From: an uncultured Oscillospiraceae bacterium | Lineage (GTDB): Bacteria; Bacillota_A; Clostridia; Oscillospirales; Oscillospiraceae | Assembly: GCA_910579155.1 (NCBI GenBank) | Contig: CAJTTS010000088.1 | Span: forward strand, 1-12,694 | Direction: 5' to 3' | DNA length: 12,694 nucleotides | The notes under the pieces: generated by a model | Seen by the model: the letters and a program-made list of their open reading frames with translations, nothing else | Databases searched by the model: none | Told to the model about the DNA's origin: nothing | Position numbers and translations under genes: made by a program | In this document: one piece after another, positions 1-7,318 of the stretch | How the letters are laid out: the number at the start of each line of letters is the position of its first letter | Position numbering within the stretch: position 1 is the first letter of the stretch

Positions 1-2
1 GA

Positions 3-86
3 TCTGATCTTCACCTCGCGGCAGAGGAACTTAACGTCTGCGGTAGCCCGGACGAACCTACGCAATGGGAATTTCATGTTCTGTGA
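3..86 (+). CDS. Possible 3' end of an upstream gene (partial)
   Basis: Frame 3 is open from the window edge to a TGA at 84-86, giving about 27 residues with a protein-like composition ending in QWEFHVL. The stop lies just before the ribosome binding site of the next gene, the usual arrangement for the tail of an operon gene. Nothing in the fragment is recognisable as a family, and frame 1 is also open here, so this is only a possible gene end. Confidence 0.25.
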   Translation, partial: SDLHLAAEELNVCGSPDEPTQWEFHVL

Positions 87-103
87 AGAAGGAGGAATCG
101 AAA

Positions 104-358
104 ATGAAAAAAGCAAACATCACGGTGGCGTTCGATGAGGAGAAGCTGGGCGCGCTGGAGTTCTCACTGAAGAAGGAGGGCTCCTCTGTGCAGGCGCGGC
201 TGGAGCAGACGCTGGGACAGCTTTATGAGCGCGCCGTGCCCGCGCCGGTGCGGGAGTACCTGGACAGCCGCGCCGCCCCCGCGCCCCGGCCCAAGCGTCC
301 CCGGCCCGCGCCCAAGGAGCGGACCGTGCAGGCGGAAACGGAGGCGGATCATGGGTAA
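104..358 (+). CDS. DUF6103-like small protein of the conjugative element
   Basis: Small 84-aa protein. I chose the ATG at 104 because AAGGAGG at 89-95 is well placed before it; an in-frame ATG at 65 would place that site inside the coding region. The N-terminal half (about residues 1-50) alternates charged and hydrophobic residues and looks mostly helical. The C-terminal third is a Pro/Ala/Arg-rich basic tail that is probably disordered. The N-terminus resembles what I recall of the DUF6103 family from Clostridia integrative elements, where it lies near the relaxase genes. The function is unknown. Its end overlaps the next gene by 8 bases (ATGGGTAA), which suggests translational coupling. The next protein has a similar N-terminus, so the two may be paralogues. 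Confidence 0.75.
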   Translation: MKKANITVAFDEEKLGALEFSLKKEGSSVQARLEQTLGQLYERAVPAPVREYLDSRAAPAPRPKRPRPAPKERTVQAETEADHG

Positions 359-1055
359 ACGTGGTATCGTCCTGCACCTGGACAAACGTTGGTATGACGC
401 GCTGTCCCGCCAGTTGAAAAAAGGGGGCACAACCGTGGAGGAGAAGCTGGACGAGTACCTGGACACGCTGATTGGCCAGCTCCCGGAACGGGTACGGGAG
501 CGGATCAGCGGGGAGATCTGGGACGAGGATCAGCAGCGGCGCACGGAGGCGGAAGCGTCCCGCCATCTCTCTGTATTCCGCGTTACCCAGAACGGGCGAG
601 CCGACCACCTGGTAACGGAGTGCCGTATGCCGATAGATGTGCTCCATGCCGCCATGGCGCTGCGCTCCTACCTGCTGGCAAAGGGGAACAGTACCCAGCG
701 GTTTGCGGAAAGCCTGCACAGTGTGACGGACATCGCCCCGGAGGTGTTCCAGGATTACGCTGACGAGTTCCTCCAGCGCACCGGGCGCGTGATCAGCGCG
801 CTGGACATCGACCTGGACCGGGGCGAGTTCTCCGCCCTGGATACAGCGGACGGCTGGGAAACGTACACCATCCGGGATGTCTGCTCCGCGGCGTGGCACG
901 CCAACCACAATGACAGCTTGGACTGGGCGCAGCGGATAGAGATTTTCGCCGGGCGGCTGGAGCATCTTGGAATTGCCCCGCCGGAGCGTCTCTCCAACGA
1001 AAAATTCGAGTTCCAGGAGCAGCCTGAAGCCGCCCCTTTTGAGCAGACCATGTGA
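351..1055 (+). CDS. Conserved element protein with DUF6103-like N-terminus
   Basis: A 234-aa soluble protein without signal peptide or membrane segment. The reading frame stays open upstream of 351, but that part is GC-rich out-of-frame sequence of the preceding gene. The ATG at 351 overlaps the preceding stop and follows GGAGGCG at 341-347, so it is the likely start. Residues 1-55 follow the same pattern as the preceding protein: LKK-G-(T/S)-V, then E/R-LxxxLxxL, then a PxxVRE-type motif. The remaining 180 residues are acidic and probably helical, with no motif I can name. Its place in front of the relaxosome genes suggests a role in element maintenance or transfer, but no function can be read from the sequence. 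Confidence 0.8.
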   Translation: MGKRGIVLHLDKRWYDALSRQLKKGGTTVEEKLDEYLDTLIGQLPERVRERISGEIWDEDQQRRTEAEASRHLSVFRVTQNGRADHLVTECRMPIDVLHAAMALRSYLLAKGNSTQRFAESLHSVTDIAPEVFQDYADEFLQRTGRVISALDIDLDRGEFSALDTADGWETYTIRDVCSAAWHANHNDSLDWAQRIEIFAGRLEHLGIAPPERLSNEKFEFQEQPEAAPFEQTM

Positions 1056-1324
1056 CCCATGGCGGGGCCGTTCCGCACCTGCGGGGCGGCCCTCCCGCCG
1101 TTTTCCCTGTGTGGGCCCGTTTGAGGGCGTTTGCGGCCCTTCTGGGGAGTGGGCAGCGTCCCAGCCCACCGGGGCGATGAAATGCGGTGTCGCGCCCCTG
1201 TGGCCCGGTTGTGGCGGTCGGCGGTTTTGGCCCCTCTGCTGGGGCCGCTTTCCGCCCGCCCGGAAGGGCAATGCAGACAGGGATTGGAGAGTAATCCAGA
1301 CGTTCGATTTTTGTGCGGGATAAA

Positions 1325-1351
1325 GGCCGGGGGTCAAGGACACCCCCGGCC
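1325..1351. repeat. Perfect 10-bp inverted repeat, 7-base loop
   Basis: GGCCGGGGGT at 1325-1334 is the exact reverse complement of ACCCCCGGCC at 1342-1351, with the loop CAAGGAC between them. No T-run follows, so it is not a normal intrinsic terminator. It fits a relaxase recognition hairpin or a binding site for an accessory DNA-binding protein. Confidence 0.8.
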
Positions 1352-1417
1352 AAATCACACCGCCCCGCAACGCGGGTCGGTTCAAGGGCTTCCGGGCTTT
1401 CGGGCCGCTCCGTTCGC

Positions 1418-1457
1418 GGGGGTCACATCAGGGCCCCTGGGCTCACATCGGGGGTCA
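1418..1457. repeat. Direct repeats GGGGGTCA, possible relaxosome binding sites
   Basis: GGGGGTCAC occurs at 1418-1426 and 1450-1458, 32 bases apart (about three helical turns), and GGGGGTCA also occurs at 1329-1336 inside the inverted repeat. The related TCACATC lies at 1423-1429 and 1443-1449. Regularly spaced copies suggest sites for a ribbon-helix-helix protein such as the product of 1566-1973. This is inferred from position and spacing. Confidence 0.45.
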
Positions 1458-1565
1458 CTATATGCGGGAGGCCCCGCCACAGGCCCGTTTATGCGGGGTT
1501 CACGGCGGGGATACAGCCCAGAAATCATACAATGCTCCGCTTTCGGGGCACCGAGGAGGAAAACC

Positions 1566-1973
1566 ATGCCCAGAGAAAAAGTCAAATTCGCTATGCGGAT
1601 CAGACCTGAGACCCAGGAGCTGGTCCGCCAGTGGTATCGTCAGGACAACTGCCGGAGCCAGAACGAGTTCATCGAGAAGGCTGTCCATTTTTACGCAGAG
1701 CATCTCGCCGCCCAGAGCAGCACACGGTTCATGCCGTCCGCGCTGGTGGACGCTCTGAGTGCTGCAGTGCAGTGCAGCGAAAACCGCATCGCCCGTCTGC
1801 TGTTCAAGCTGACGGTGGAGATCAGCATGATGATGCACGTGCTGGCGGCAGGGCTGGAGATCGACACCAGCCAGCTAGACGACCTGCGCTGGCGGTGTGT
1901 CCAGGAGGTGAAAAAGACCAACGGCTCCGTCACGTTCAAGGACACGCTGACAAAAAATCAGGGCGAGGAGTAG
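1566..1973 (+). CDS. Ribbon-helix-helix relaxosome accessory protein (MobC-like)
   Basis: A 135-aa basic protein. GAGGAGGA at 1553-1560 lies five bases before the ATG at 1566; the open frame runs further upstream, but only through the repeat-rich non-coding stretch. Residues 1-50 fit a ribbon-helix-helix fold: a short strand (KVKFAMRIRPE), then two helices, the second with the SQNEFIEKAVHFYAEHL pattern common in CopG/Arc-type and MobC-type DNA-binding proteins. The middle (about 75-105) is hydrophobic and helical (ARLLFKLTVEISMMMHVLAA), likely for oligomer formation. It sits between the candidate oriT and the relaxase, so the likely role is to bind oriT and help the relaxase load and nick. 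It may also repress its own promoter, as many such proteins do. Confidence 0.75.
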   Translation: MPREKVKFAMRIRPETQELVRQWYRQDNCRSQNEFIEKAVHFYAEHLAAQSSTRFMPSALVDALSAAVQCSENRIARLLFKLTVEISMMMHVLAAGLEIDTSQLDDLRWRCVQEVKKTNGSVTFKDTLTKNQGEE

Positions 1974-2113
1974 GCCGCAAAAATTTTGAGCGCCCGCCAA
2001 GGGGACACTGCGTCCATCCGCTGGACCTAGCCCTGGTTCACTGCGGACCGTCCTGAACTTAGTCTCTCTAAGATTTTTAATACAGAGAAAAAACATCTGG
2101 GAGGTGTCGCACA
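1974..2113 (+). promoter_or_regulatory. Relaxase leader with small hairpins and RBS
   Basis: This 140-base gap holds alternative small hairpins (GGAC 2003-2006 or TGGAC 2022-2026 can pair with GTCC/GTCCA at 2012), a CTTAG/CTAAG hairpin at 2058-2072 followed by ATTTTTAA, and the ribosome binding site GGGAGGTG at 2099-2106. The AT-rich part at 2057-2095 contrasts with the GC-rich flanks. It could be a second candidate for oriT or a regulated leader for the relaxase; the sequence does not decide. Confidence 0.35.
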
Positions 2114-4483
2114 ACGCCGCGCGTAATCTTCAAGTGCCCGCACATCAAGGGCGGCGGTGAGGAAGCCGCCGCCCACCTGGGCAACTACGTCAAGTACGCC
2201 GCTACCCGTGACGGTGTGGAGCGTGTCTATCCTGGCAAAGCCACACTTCCCGCCACAGACAAGCAGGCCAAGCTGGTAGCACAGCTCCTCCGGGAGTTCC
2301 CGTCCAGCCGTGACCTGTTCGAGTACGGGGATTACCAGGCCGCGCCCACTCGAGGGAATGCCTCTGAATTCATCACCCGCACCATCGAGGACAACTATGA
2401 GCAGGTGGCAAAAAAAGAAAACTACATGGACTACATCGCCAGCCGCCCCCGCGTCCAGAAGCTGGGGGGCCACGGTCTGTTCACTGCCGATGACAGTCCG
2501 CTGGTGCTGTCCCAAGTGGCCGACGAGGTGGCGCACCATCCTGGCGTGGTGTGGCTGCCCATCATCTCCCTGCGGCGGGAGGATGCGGCTCGGCTGGGCT
2601 ATGACAGTGCCCAGAGCTGGCGCGCACTGCTCACAAAGACCGCTCCCGCGATGGCAAAAGCCATGGATATCCCATGGGACCAATTTCATTGGTACGCCGC
2701 CTTCCACGATGAGGGCCACCACCCGCACATCCACATGGTGTGCTACAGCGCCGATGGCAAGTCCGGCTTCCTTACCAAGCAGGGCATTGCCGACATCAAG
2801 TCCATGCTGGCAAAGGAGATTTTCCAGCAGGACCTGGCCGCCATCTACCAGCGGCAGACCCAGCGGCGGGACGATCTCACACAGAGCGCCGGGGAGATCA
2901 TGGGCCAGCTCGTCACCGAGATGCGGTCCGGGGCCATGGAGAACCAGCGCATTGGGCAGCTCATGGTGGAGCTGGCCCAGCGCCTCCGGGACCGCCCCGG
3001 CAAAAAGCAGTACGGCTACCTGCCGCCCGCGCTGAAGTCCCTGGTGGATGAGATCGTGAATGAGCTGGAGAAGGATCCCCGCATCGCCGCCGCTTACGGC
3101 CTGTGGTATCAGGAGCGGGAAGAAGTGCTGCGGACGTACAAGGACAATCTGCCTCAGCGTGACCCGCTGGTCCGCCAGAAGGAGTTCAAGCGAATCAAGA
3201 ACATCATCGTTCAGGATGCGGCGCAGCTGGGGGACCTGATCCCGTCCGATTTTGCAGACCAGGCCGAGGGGGAGCCAGCCGATGGGCCCCCTGACAGCAG
3301 TTTGACAGACGAGCCCAGCGATGCGGGCAGGGCTTCCTCCCGAACATGGTGGACCCGCCGCTACCGCGCCGCCCGTCAACTCATGGCTGGCGACGCGGGC
3401 AGCCCGCCTGATTTTGCTGCCGCCTTCGATCTGCTCACCAGGGAGGCCGACGCCAGCAACGCTCTGGCCATGGCCGACCTGGGCCGGATGTACGCGGACG
3501 GCCTGGGCCGGGAGCCTGACCCTGAGCTGGCACAGGAGTGGTACGCCAAGGCGCTGGACGCATTCCTCCAGGCAGAGAAAGAAGCGCCGGACCGTGTCAT
3601 CCAGTACCGCATCGGCAGGCTGTACGCCAACGGTCTGGGTACGGAGCAGGACTATGAGGAGGCCGCCCGGTGGCTGGAGAAGTCCGCCGACGCCGGGTAC
3701 AAGTACGCTCAGTACACCTTGGCCGGGCTGTACCGGGATGGCAAAGGGCTGGAGCAGGACTACGCCGCCGCACGGGAGCTCTACGCCAAGGCGGTCACCT
3801 TCCCCTATGCCGCCTACGAGCTGGGGAAGCTGTACCGGGACGGTATGGGCGGTGAGGCGGACGAGGACCGCGCAACCCGGTACTTCCGGCAAGCGTTCCT
3901 GGGCTTTCAGTTTCTGGCCGACAGGTCCCCAGACGACAAGCTCCAGTACCGGATCGGCTGGATGCTCCTCCACGGGGTGGGCACGGAGCAGGATGAGGCG
4001 GCGGCGCTGGCCTGGCTGGAGAAGGCCGCCGCGGGCGGGAACCAGAGGGCAAAATACCAGCTGGGAAAGCTCCTGCTCACCGGGGCGGGCGGGGTGCCCC
4101 GGGACACGGACCGGGCGATGGACCTGCTCACCCAGTGCGCCGAAGCCGGGGATCAGTACGCCCAGTACACCTTGGGAAAGGCGTATCTGCTGGGCCGGGA
4201 CATCCCCCAAGACCAGGAGCAGGCTGTCTGCTGGTTGAAATCATCCGCCGAGCAGGGCAACCAATACGCCAAATTTTTTCTGGACCGTGTCTATGGCGCT
4301 CTCTTCTCCTCCACCGTCTCGCTCCTCTACCACATGGGCCGCATCTTCCAGGAGCAGCACCCACATCCCGTGGCCGGGATGCGGATCGCAGTGGATAGCA
4401 AGCTCAGGCGGAAGATCCGGGAGAAGAAGATCGCCATGGGCCACAAGCCGGATGACCATGAGGACCAGGAGCAGCAAATGTGA
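2114..4483 (+). CDS. MobP-type relaxase with C-terminal Sel1 repeats, ACG start
   Basis: Nicks oriT and carries the transferred strand. The N-terminus TPRVIFKCPHIKGG and the following HLGNYVKYAATRDGVE match the start of MobP (MobP3-type) relaxases; Y25 or Y28 is the likely catalytic tyrosine. The metal-binding histidine cluster HHPHIHM lies at about residues 202-208. Residues from about 450 to 725 form a series of Sel1-like (TPR-related) repeats (patterns such as LGRMYADGLG and LAGLYRDGKG), an uncommonly long add-on that could bind partner proteins. The frame is open from 2081 but has no ATG, GTG or TTG before GTG 2216, which would remove the tyrosine region. ACG at 2114 lies seven bases after GGGAGGTG and at the position where homologues start, so I use it. 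It may be a non-standard start, a mutation or a sequencing error. Length about 789 aa. Confidence 0.85.
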   Translation, partial: TPRVIFKCPHIKGGGEEAAAHLGNYVKYAATRDGVERVYPGKATLPATDKQAKLVAQLLREFPSSRDLFEYGDYQAAPTRGNASEFITRTIEDNYEQVAKKENYMDYIASRPRVQKLGGHGLFTADDSPLVLSQVADEVAHHPGVVWLPIISLRREDAARLGYDSAQSWRALLTKTAPAMAKAMDIPWDQFHWYAAFHDEGHHPHIHMVCYSADGKSGFLTKQGIADIKSMLAKEIFQQDLAAIYQRQTQRRDDLTQSAGEIMGQLVTEMRSGAMENQRIGQLMVELAQRLRDRPGKKQYGYLPPALKSLVDEIVNELEKDPRIAAAYGLWYQEREEVLRTYKDNLPQRDPLVRQKEFKRIKNIIVQDAAQLGDLIPSDFADQAEGEPADGPPDSSLTDEPSDAGRASSRTWWTRRYRAARQLMAGDAGSPPDFAAAFDLLTREADASNALAMADLGRMYADGLGREPDPELAQEWYAKALDAFLQAEKEAPDRVIQYRIGRLYANGLGTEQDYEEAARWLEKSADAGYKYAQYTLAGLYRDGKGLEQDYAAARELYAKAVTFPYAAYELGKLYRDGMGGEADEDRATRYFRQAFLGFQFLADRSPDDKLQYRIGWMLLHGVGTEQDEAAALAWLEKAAAGGNQRAKYQLGKLLLTGAGGVPRDTDRAMDLLTQCAEAGDQYAQYTLGKAYLLGRDIPQDQEQAVCWLKSSAEQGNQYAKFFLDRVYGALFSSTVSLLYHMGRIFQEQHPHPVAGMRIAVDSKLRRKIREKKIAMGHKPDDHEDQEQQM

Positions 4484-4785
4484 TTCCGCATGTGAGGACT
4501 ACATTTGCTACCAGGACGGACGCATCAATGTCCATTGTGGGAACATCGGACCGTCCAGGCTGCTGGCACATCTTGCCCAACATCCGGAACAGAAGCCCTT
4601 TTTATTTTCACCTATCCCTATTGACGGAAAACCAAACGGCGAAATATTACCGCTTTGAATTTTCCAGTAAGGTCTATGGTACGGCACACGCTTACCAGGA
4701 AATGCTTTGGGACATCGTGCGAAAGAAATCCGAAGCCAACACCCCCTTCCAGCCAGTGCCAAAACAGGAGATCACAACCGAATAG
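4458..4785 (+). pseudogene. Frameshifted small ORF after the relaxase
   Basis: Two frames look protein-like in succession. From about 4484 to 4650 the frame of an ATG at 4458 reads YICYQDGRINVHCGNIG and then a stretch ending in FSPIPIDGKPNGEI, with a stop at 4656-4658. From about 4645 to 4785 the frame +1 to it reads YYRFEFSSKVYGTAHAYQEM and ends at TAG 4783. Neither frame is convincing along its whole length: the second frame is open from ATG 4480 but its first half looks random. A single indel near 4640-4650 would join them into a protein of about 100 aa. The start is unclear, with no clean ribosome binding site. Family not recognised. A complete 101-aa gene at 4480-4785 is the alternative. 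Confidence 0.4.
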
Positions 4786-4799
4786 TACATCAGTCACTG

Positions 4800-4837
4800 A
4801 GGCCAGGGTACCGTCTACACGGTATCCTGGCCTTTTT
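4800..4837 (+). terminator. Rho-independent terminator
   Basis: AGGCCAGG (4800-4807), a G.U pair, and TACCGT (4809-4814) pair with ACGGTA (4819-4824) and CCTGGCCT (4826-4833). This gives a 15-bp stem with the 4-base loop CTAC, followed by TTTTT at 4833-4837. It should end the relaxase transcript and leave the primase-coupling protein genes to a separate or read-through transcript. Confidence 0.85.
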
Positions 4838-4857
4838 GCGTTCAGAGGAGGTTTGAA

Positions 4858-5784
4858 ATGCCCTACATCCATTTCACAGAAGAACAGAAGCTCCAGGCCA
4901 ACGCGGTAGACCTGGTGGAGTTCCTCCGCTTCAAGGGGGAGCCCCTCGTCCGCTCCGGGCTGGAGTTCCGCATGGCCAGCAACCACAGCGTCACCGTCCA
5001 GGGCAATGAGTGGTACGACCATGCCGCCGAGAAGGGCGGCGGGCCTGTGACATTTCTCAAGGAGTTCTACGGCATGAATTATCAGGAGGCGGTGCTGGCC
5101 CTGCTGAACGAGGACGTCAGCCAGCTCTGCCCCCGGGTGAACAAGCCCAAAGAAAAAGTGAAGAAGCCCTTCGAGCTGCCGCCCGCCAATAAGGACAACC
5201 GGCGGGTGTTCGCCTATCTCCTCAAGCACCGCCACCTGGACCGGGACGTACTCACCACCTTCGTCAAGCTGGGGCTGGTCTACGAGGATCAAAAGTACCA
5301 CAACGCGGTATTTGTGGGCATGGACAAGGACGGCACACCCCGTCACGCCCACAAGCGCAGTACCAACAGCCAGGGCAAGTCCTTCCGCATGACCGTGGAG
5401 GGCAGCGACTTCCGGTGCGCCTTCAACTGGCCCGGCTCCAGCAACCAGCTCATGGTGTTTGAGGCCCCCATCGATATGCTGTCTTTTATCTCCAAGTTCC
5501 ACGACAGCGCCTGGGCCAGGCACAGCTATGTGGCCCTGTGCGGCACCTCATCCCAGCCCATGCTGGGGATGCTGGAACGGTATCCGCAGATCGACACCGT
5601 CCACTTCGCGCTGGACAACGACCAGGCGGGGCAGTTGGCCATGCGGCGGCTGGCGGCGCTGGCCCGGGAGAAGGGGCTGACGGTGAACGCGCTGGTGCCC
5701 GTCCTCAAGGATTGGAACGAGGACCTGTGCGCAAATTTTCAACAGACGATGGAGGAACAACAGAATGAACAGGTATTATCGTAG
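4858..5784 (+). CDS. DUF3991 and Toprim domain primase-like protein
   Basis: A 308-aa protein of the DUF3991/Toprim type found in conjugative elements, where it is thought to act as a primase for the transferred strand. GAGGAGG at 4845-4851 precedes ATG 4858 by six bases. The N-terminal region (about 10-85: DLVEFLRFKG, then a segment with NEWYDHAAEKGGG, then FLKEFYGMNYQEAV) resembles the DNA-binding/primase N-terminus of this family. The Toprim motifs follow: the conserved glutamate in VFEAPIDMLSF (about E202) and the acidic pair in ALDNDQAG (D253, D255). All key residues are present, so it should be active. The next gene starts inside its last 20 bases, so the two are translationally coupled. 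A zinc-finger CHC2 motif is not evident, as is common in this family. Confidence 0.88.
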   Translation: MPYIHFTEEQKLQANAVDLVEFLRFKGEPLVRSGLEFRMASNHSVTVQGNEWYDHAAEKGGGPVTFLKEFYGMNYQEAVLALLNEDVSQLCPRVNKPKEKVKKPFELPPANKDNRRVFAYLLKHRHLDRDVLTTFVKLGLVYEDQKYHNAVFVGMDKDGTPRHAHKRSTNSQGKSFRMTVEGSDFRCAFNWPGSSNQLMVFEAPIDMLSFISKFHDSAWARHSYVALCGTSSQPMLGMLERYPQIDTVHFALDNDQAGQLAMRRLAALAREKGLTVNALVPVLKDWNEDLCANFQQTMEEQQNEQVLS

Positions 5785-6022
5785 CTATTGCAGACAGGTG
5801 AGCGAGGTCATGTTCCTGCGGCCCTACTTCCCCCGATCCGTTTTGGACGATGCCGAGCTGGTCAGCGTCTACCAGACCGCCCAGACCAACGACCTGGACA
5901 TCCTGCGGCAGACCGCCGCCGAGCTGTTCCCGGAGCGGTTCCAGGATGAGCAGGCCCTACCGGGGCAGACGCTGGATGAAGATCACGAAATCCGCTGTGG
6001 CGGCATGGTACAGTCGTACTGA
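5765..6022 (+). CDS. Small hypothetical protein between primase and coupling protein
   Basis: An 85-aa protein starting at ATG 5765 inside the end of the primase gene, with GGAGG at 5751-5755 nine bases upstream. Its TGA (6020-6022) overlaps the ribosome binding site of the coupling-protein gene, so it lies in a tightly coupled three-gene unit. The N-terminus is aromatic and basic (MNRYYRSYCRQVSEVMFLRP); the rest is acidic, probably helical, with no membrane segment. I do not recognise a family. Conserved placement in such operons suggests an accessory transfer function, but this is inference. Confidence 0.75.
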   Translation: MNRYYRSYCRQVSEVMFLRPYFPRSVLDDAELVSVYQTAQTNDLDILRQTAAELFPERFQDEQALPGQTLDEDHEIRCGGMVQSY

Positions 6023-6033
6023 GAGGTGCCGCC

Positions 6034-6702
6034 ATGTCTCAAGAATTCATCCTCATTATTTTTGCCGTCGTGGGTTTCGCGCTCATCGGTGGCATCGCCT
6101 ATGCCTCCAACCACGGGTCGCTGGACAGCATCAAGTCCAAGCCCGTGGGCGACGGCCAGCACGGCACCGCCCGCTGGGCCGAACCCAAGGAGATCGCCAA
6201 GACCTTCGCCCGCGTCCCCTTCCACCCCGCCCAGTGGCGGCAGGGCAAAGACCTTCCTAAAGTCCAGGGGCTGGTGCTGGGCTCCCAGGGGAAGAAGGGC
6301 AAGATCACCGCCCTAGTTGACAGCGACGACATCCACTGCCTGATGATCGGCGCGGCGGGCGTAGGCAAAACGGCATTTTTTCTGTACCCCAACCTGGAGT
6401 ACGCCTGCGCCTGCGGGATGAGCTTTCTGGCCCTGGATACCAAGGGGGATCTGGCCCGGAACTACGGAGCCATCGCAGAAAAATACTACGGTTATCAGAT
6501 CTCCATCATCGATTTGCGAAACCCAACCAGGTCTGACGGGTTCAATTTCCTGACCCTGGCCAACGCCTACATGGACCAGGCGGTGGAGCATCCCGATGAT
6601 CTGGCGGCGCGGGCCAAGGCGGAGAAGTATGCCAAGATCCTGTCCAAGACCATCATCAACCCGGACGGGGACAGCGGCAGCTACGGCCAGAACGCATTTT
6701 TT
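6034..6702 (+). CDS. virD4: VirD4-like coupling protein, 5' exon
   Basis: First 223 codons of the type IV coupling protein (CD1115-like VirD4 family), the inner-membrane ATPase that brings the relaxase-DNA complex to the secretion channel. The start at ATG 6034 follows GAGAGGTG (6021-6028). Residues 4-24 form one membrane helix (FILIIFAVVGFALIGGIAYA). Residues 106-113 are the Walker A motif GAAGVGKT. The exon ends exactly after a full codon in SYGQNAFF; the conserved continuation YDSAEG is found only 2609 bases later at 9312. In unspliced RNA the frame adds four intron codons and stops at 6714, giving a short protein with the Walker A but no Walker B motif. The complete spliced protein would be about 618 aa, normal for the family. 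Confidence 0.9.
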
Positions 6703-7318
6703 GTGCGTCCGTAAGCGGTACAGCGGGTAGAAACCGTATCGCGCGGGCCTGTTTTTGGATACCGCCTTTAGCAAGCGGCAGGTAAAAGTATCAACGCGAA
6801 CTCAAATCTAACTGGGGATCAGGAGGGTCCTTCATATGAGTATCGCAACCCGTCATCAACCAGTTTATCCGGCGGGGAAACCCAATGGGGAGTGTAGCAT
6901 ACTGGGAAAGGCACAAGTCAGTCAAACCGCACAGACTGCAACTTAGGGCTGGGGTTACGCCCAGTGCCATAGTGTCAAGATGAAACATCGTGTATGAGGA
7001 TAAAAGCTGGATTGCCTACAGGATAGTCAGAGGCAGAACTTAGCGTTGTTCACAGCATACGGCGGTTATAGCTTGCTGTACGCGCCCGGCAAAGGTATGT
7101 AGGAGAAGTACCGATGCAGGATACTCGGGCGCGGCCAACCGCGGGAAGCGGCAAATGACGAACGTCCTATCCGACAACACGATACGCTAATGTCCAAGCA
7201 GGTCTAAACGGAGATTTCCTAAGTCGGAGCGCCATGTAAATGGCTATGCGGAACGCCGCTGAAAATCCGATATGGAAACACAGCCCCCATAGTAGTCCGA
7301 GACGGCAGCACCGTTCAC
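6703..7318 (+). ncRNA. Group II intron RNA, 5' part (domains I-IV)
   Basis: These 616 bases hold no gene; they are the structured ribozyme part before the maturase ORF. Visible elements are the 5' GTGCG and many short complementary segments. The five-base ends of the intron and the highly conserved domain V support the assignment. I tried to match exon-binding sites to the 5' exon end (CATTTTTT) and found no clear one: GATAAAAG near 6997-7004 is the closest A-rich loop but does not pair well. Confidence 0.8.

Larger units (their letters stand above)
1056..1565 (+). other. Non-coding region with repeats, candidate oriT
   Basis: These 510 bases between the second gene and the relaxosome gene hold no convincing ORF; the open frames lack ribosome binding sites and have GC-driven composition. 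The stretch contains a perfect 10-bp inverted repeat at 1325-1351, a GGCCCC/GGGGCC inverted repeat at 1229-1246, a GCGGG/CCCGC repeat at 1464-1477, and three direct copies of GGGGGTCA at 1329, 1418 and 1450. TCACATC(A/G)GGG occurs twice, at 1423 and 1443. A repeat-rich non-coding segment directly before a ribbon-helix-helix gene and a relaxase is typical of an origin of transfer. I cannot identify a nic site. Confidence 0.5.

Noticed and set aside
120..1385. A 421-codon minus-strand frame over the first two genes
   Set aside because: Pro/Arg/Ala-rich composition typical of an antisense frame in GC-rich DNA; it runs across the non-coding repeat region.
1329..1457. CRISPR-like array from the GGGGGTCA repeats
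   Set aside because: The repeats are only 8-9 bases and irregularly spaced; no array structure or cas gene is present.
1131..1565. N-terminal extension of the ribbon-helix-helix protein in the same frame
   Set aside because: The extension translates the repeat region, while a strong ribosome binding site stands before ATG 1566 and the fold starts there.
2058..2078. CTTAG/CTAAG hairpin followed by ATTTTTAA as a terminator before the relaxase
   Set aside because: A five-base AT-rich stem is too weak for a confident intrinsic terminator.
2027..4210. A 727-codon open frame on the minus strand opposite the relaxase
   Set aside because: It mirrors the GC-rich codon pattern of the relaxase, has no ribosome binding site or recognisable motif, and the plus-strand protein is clearly real.
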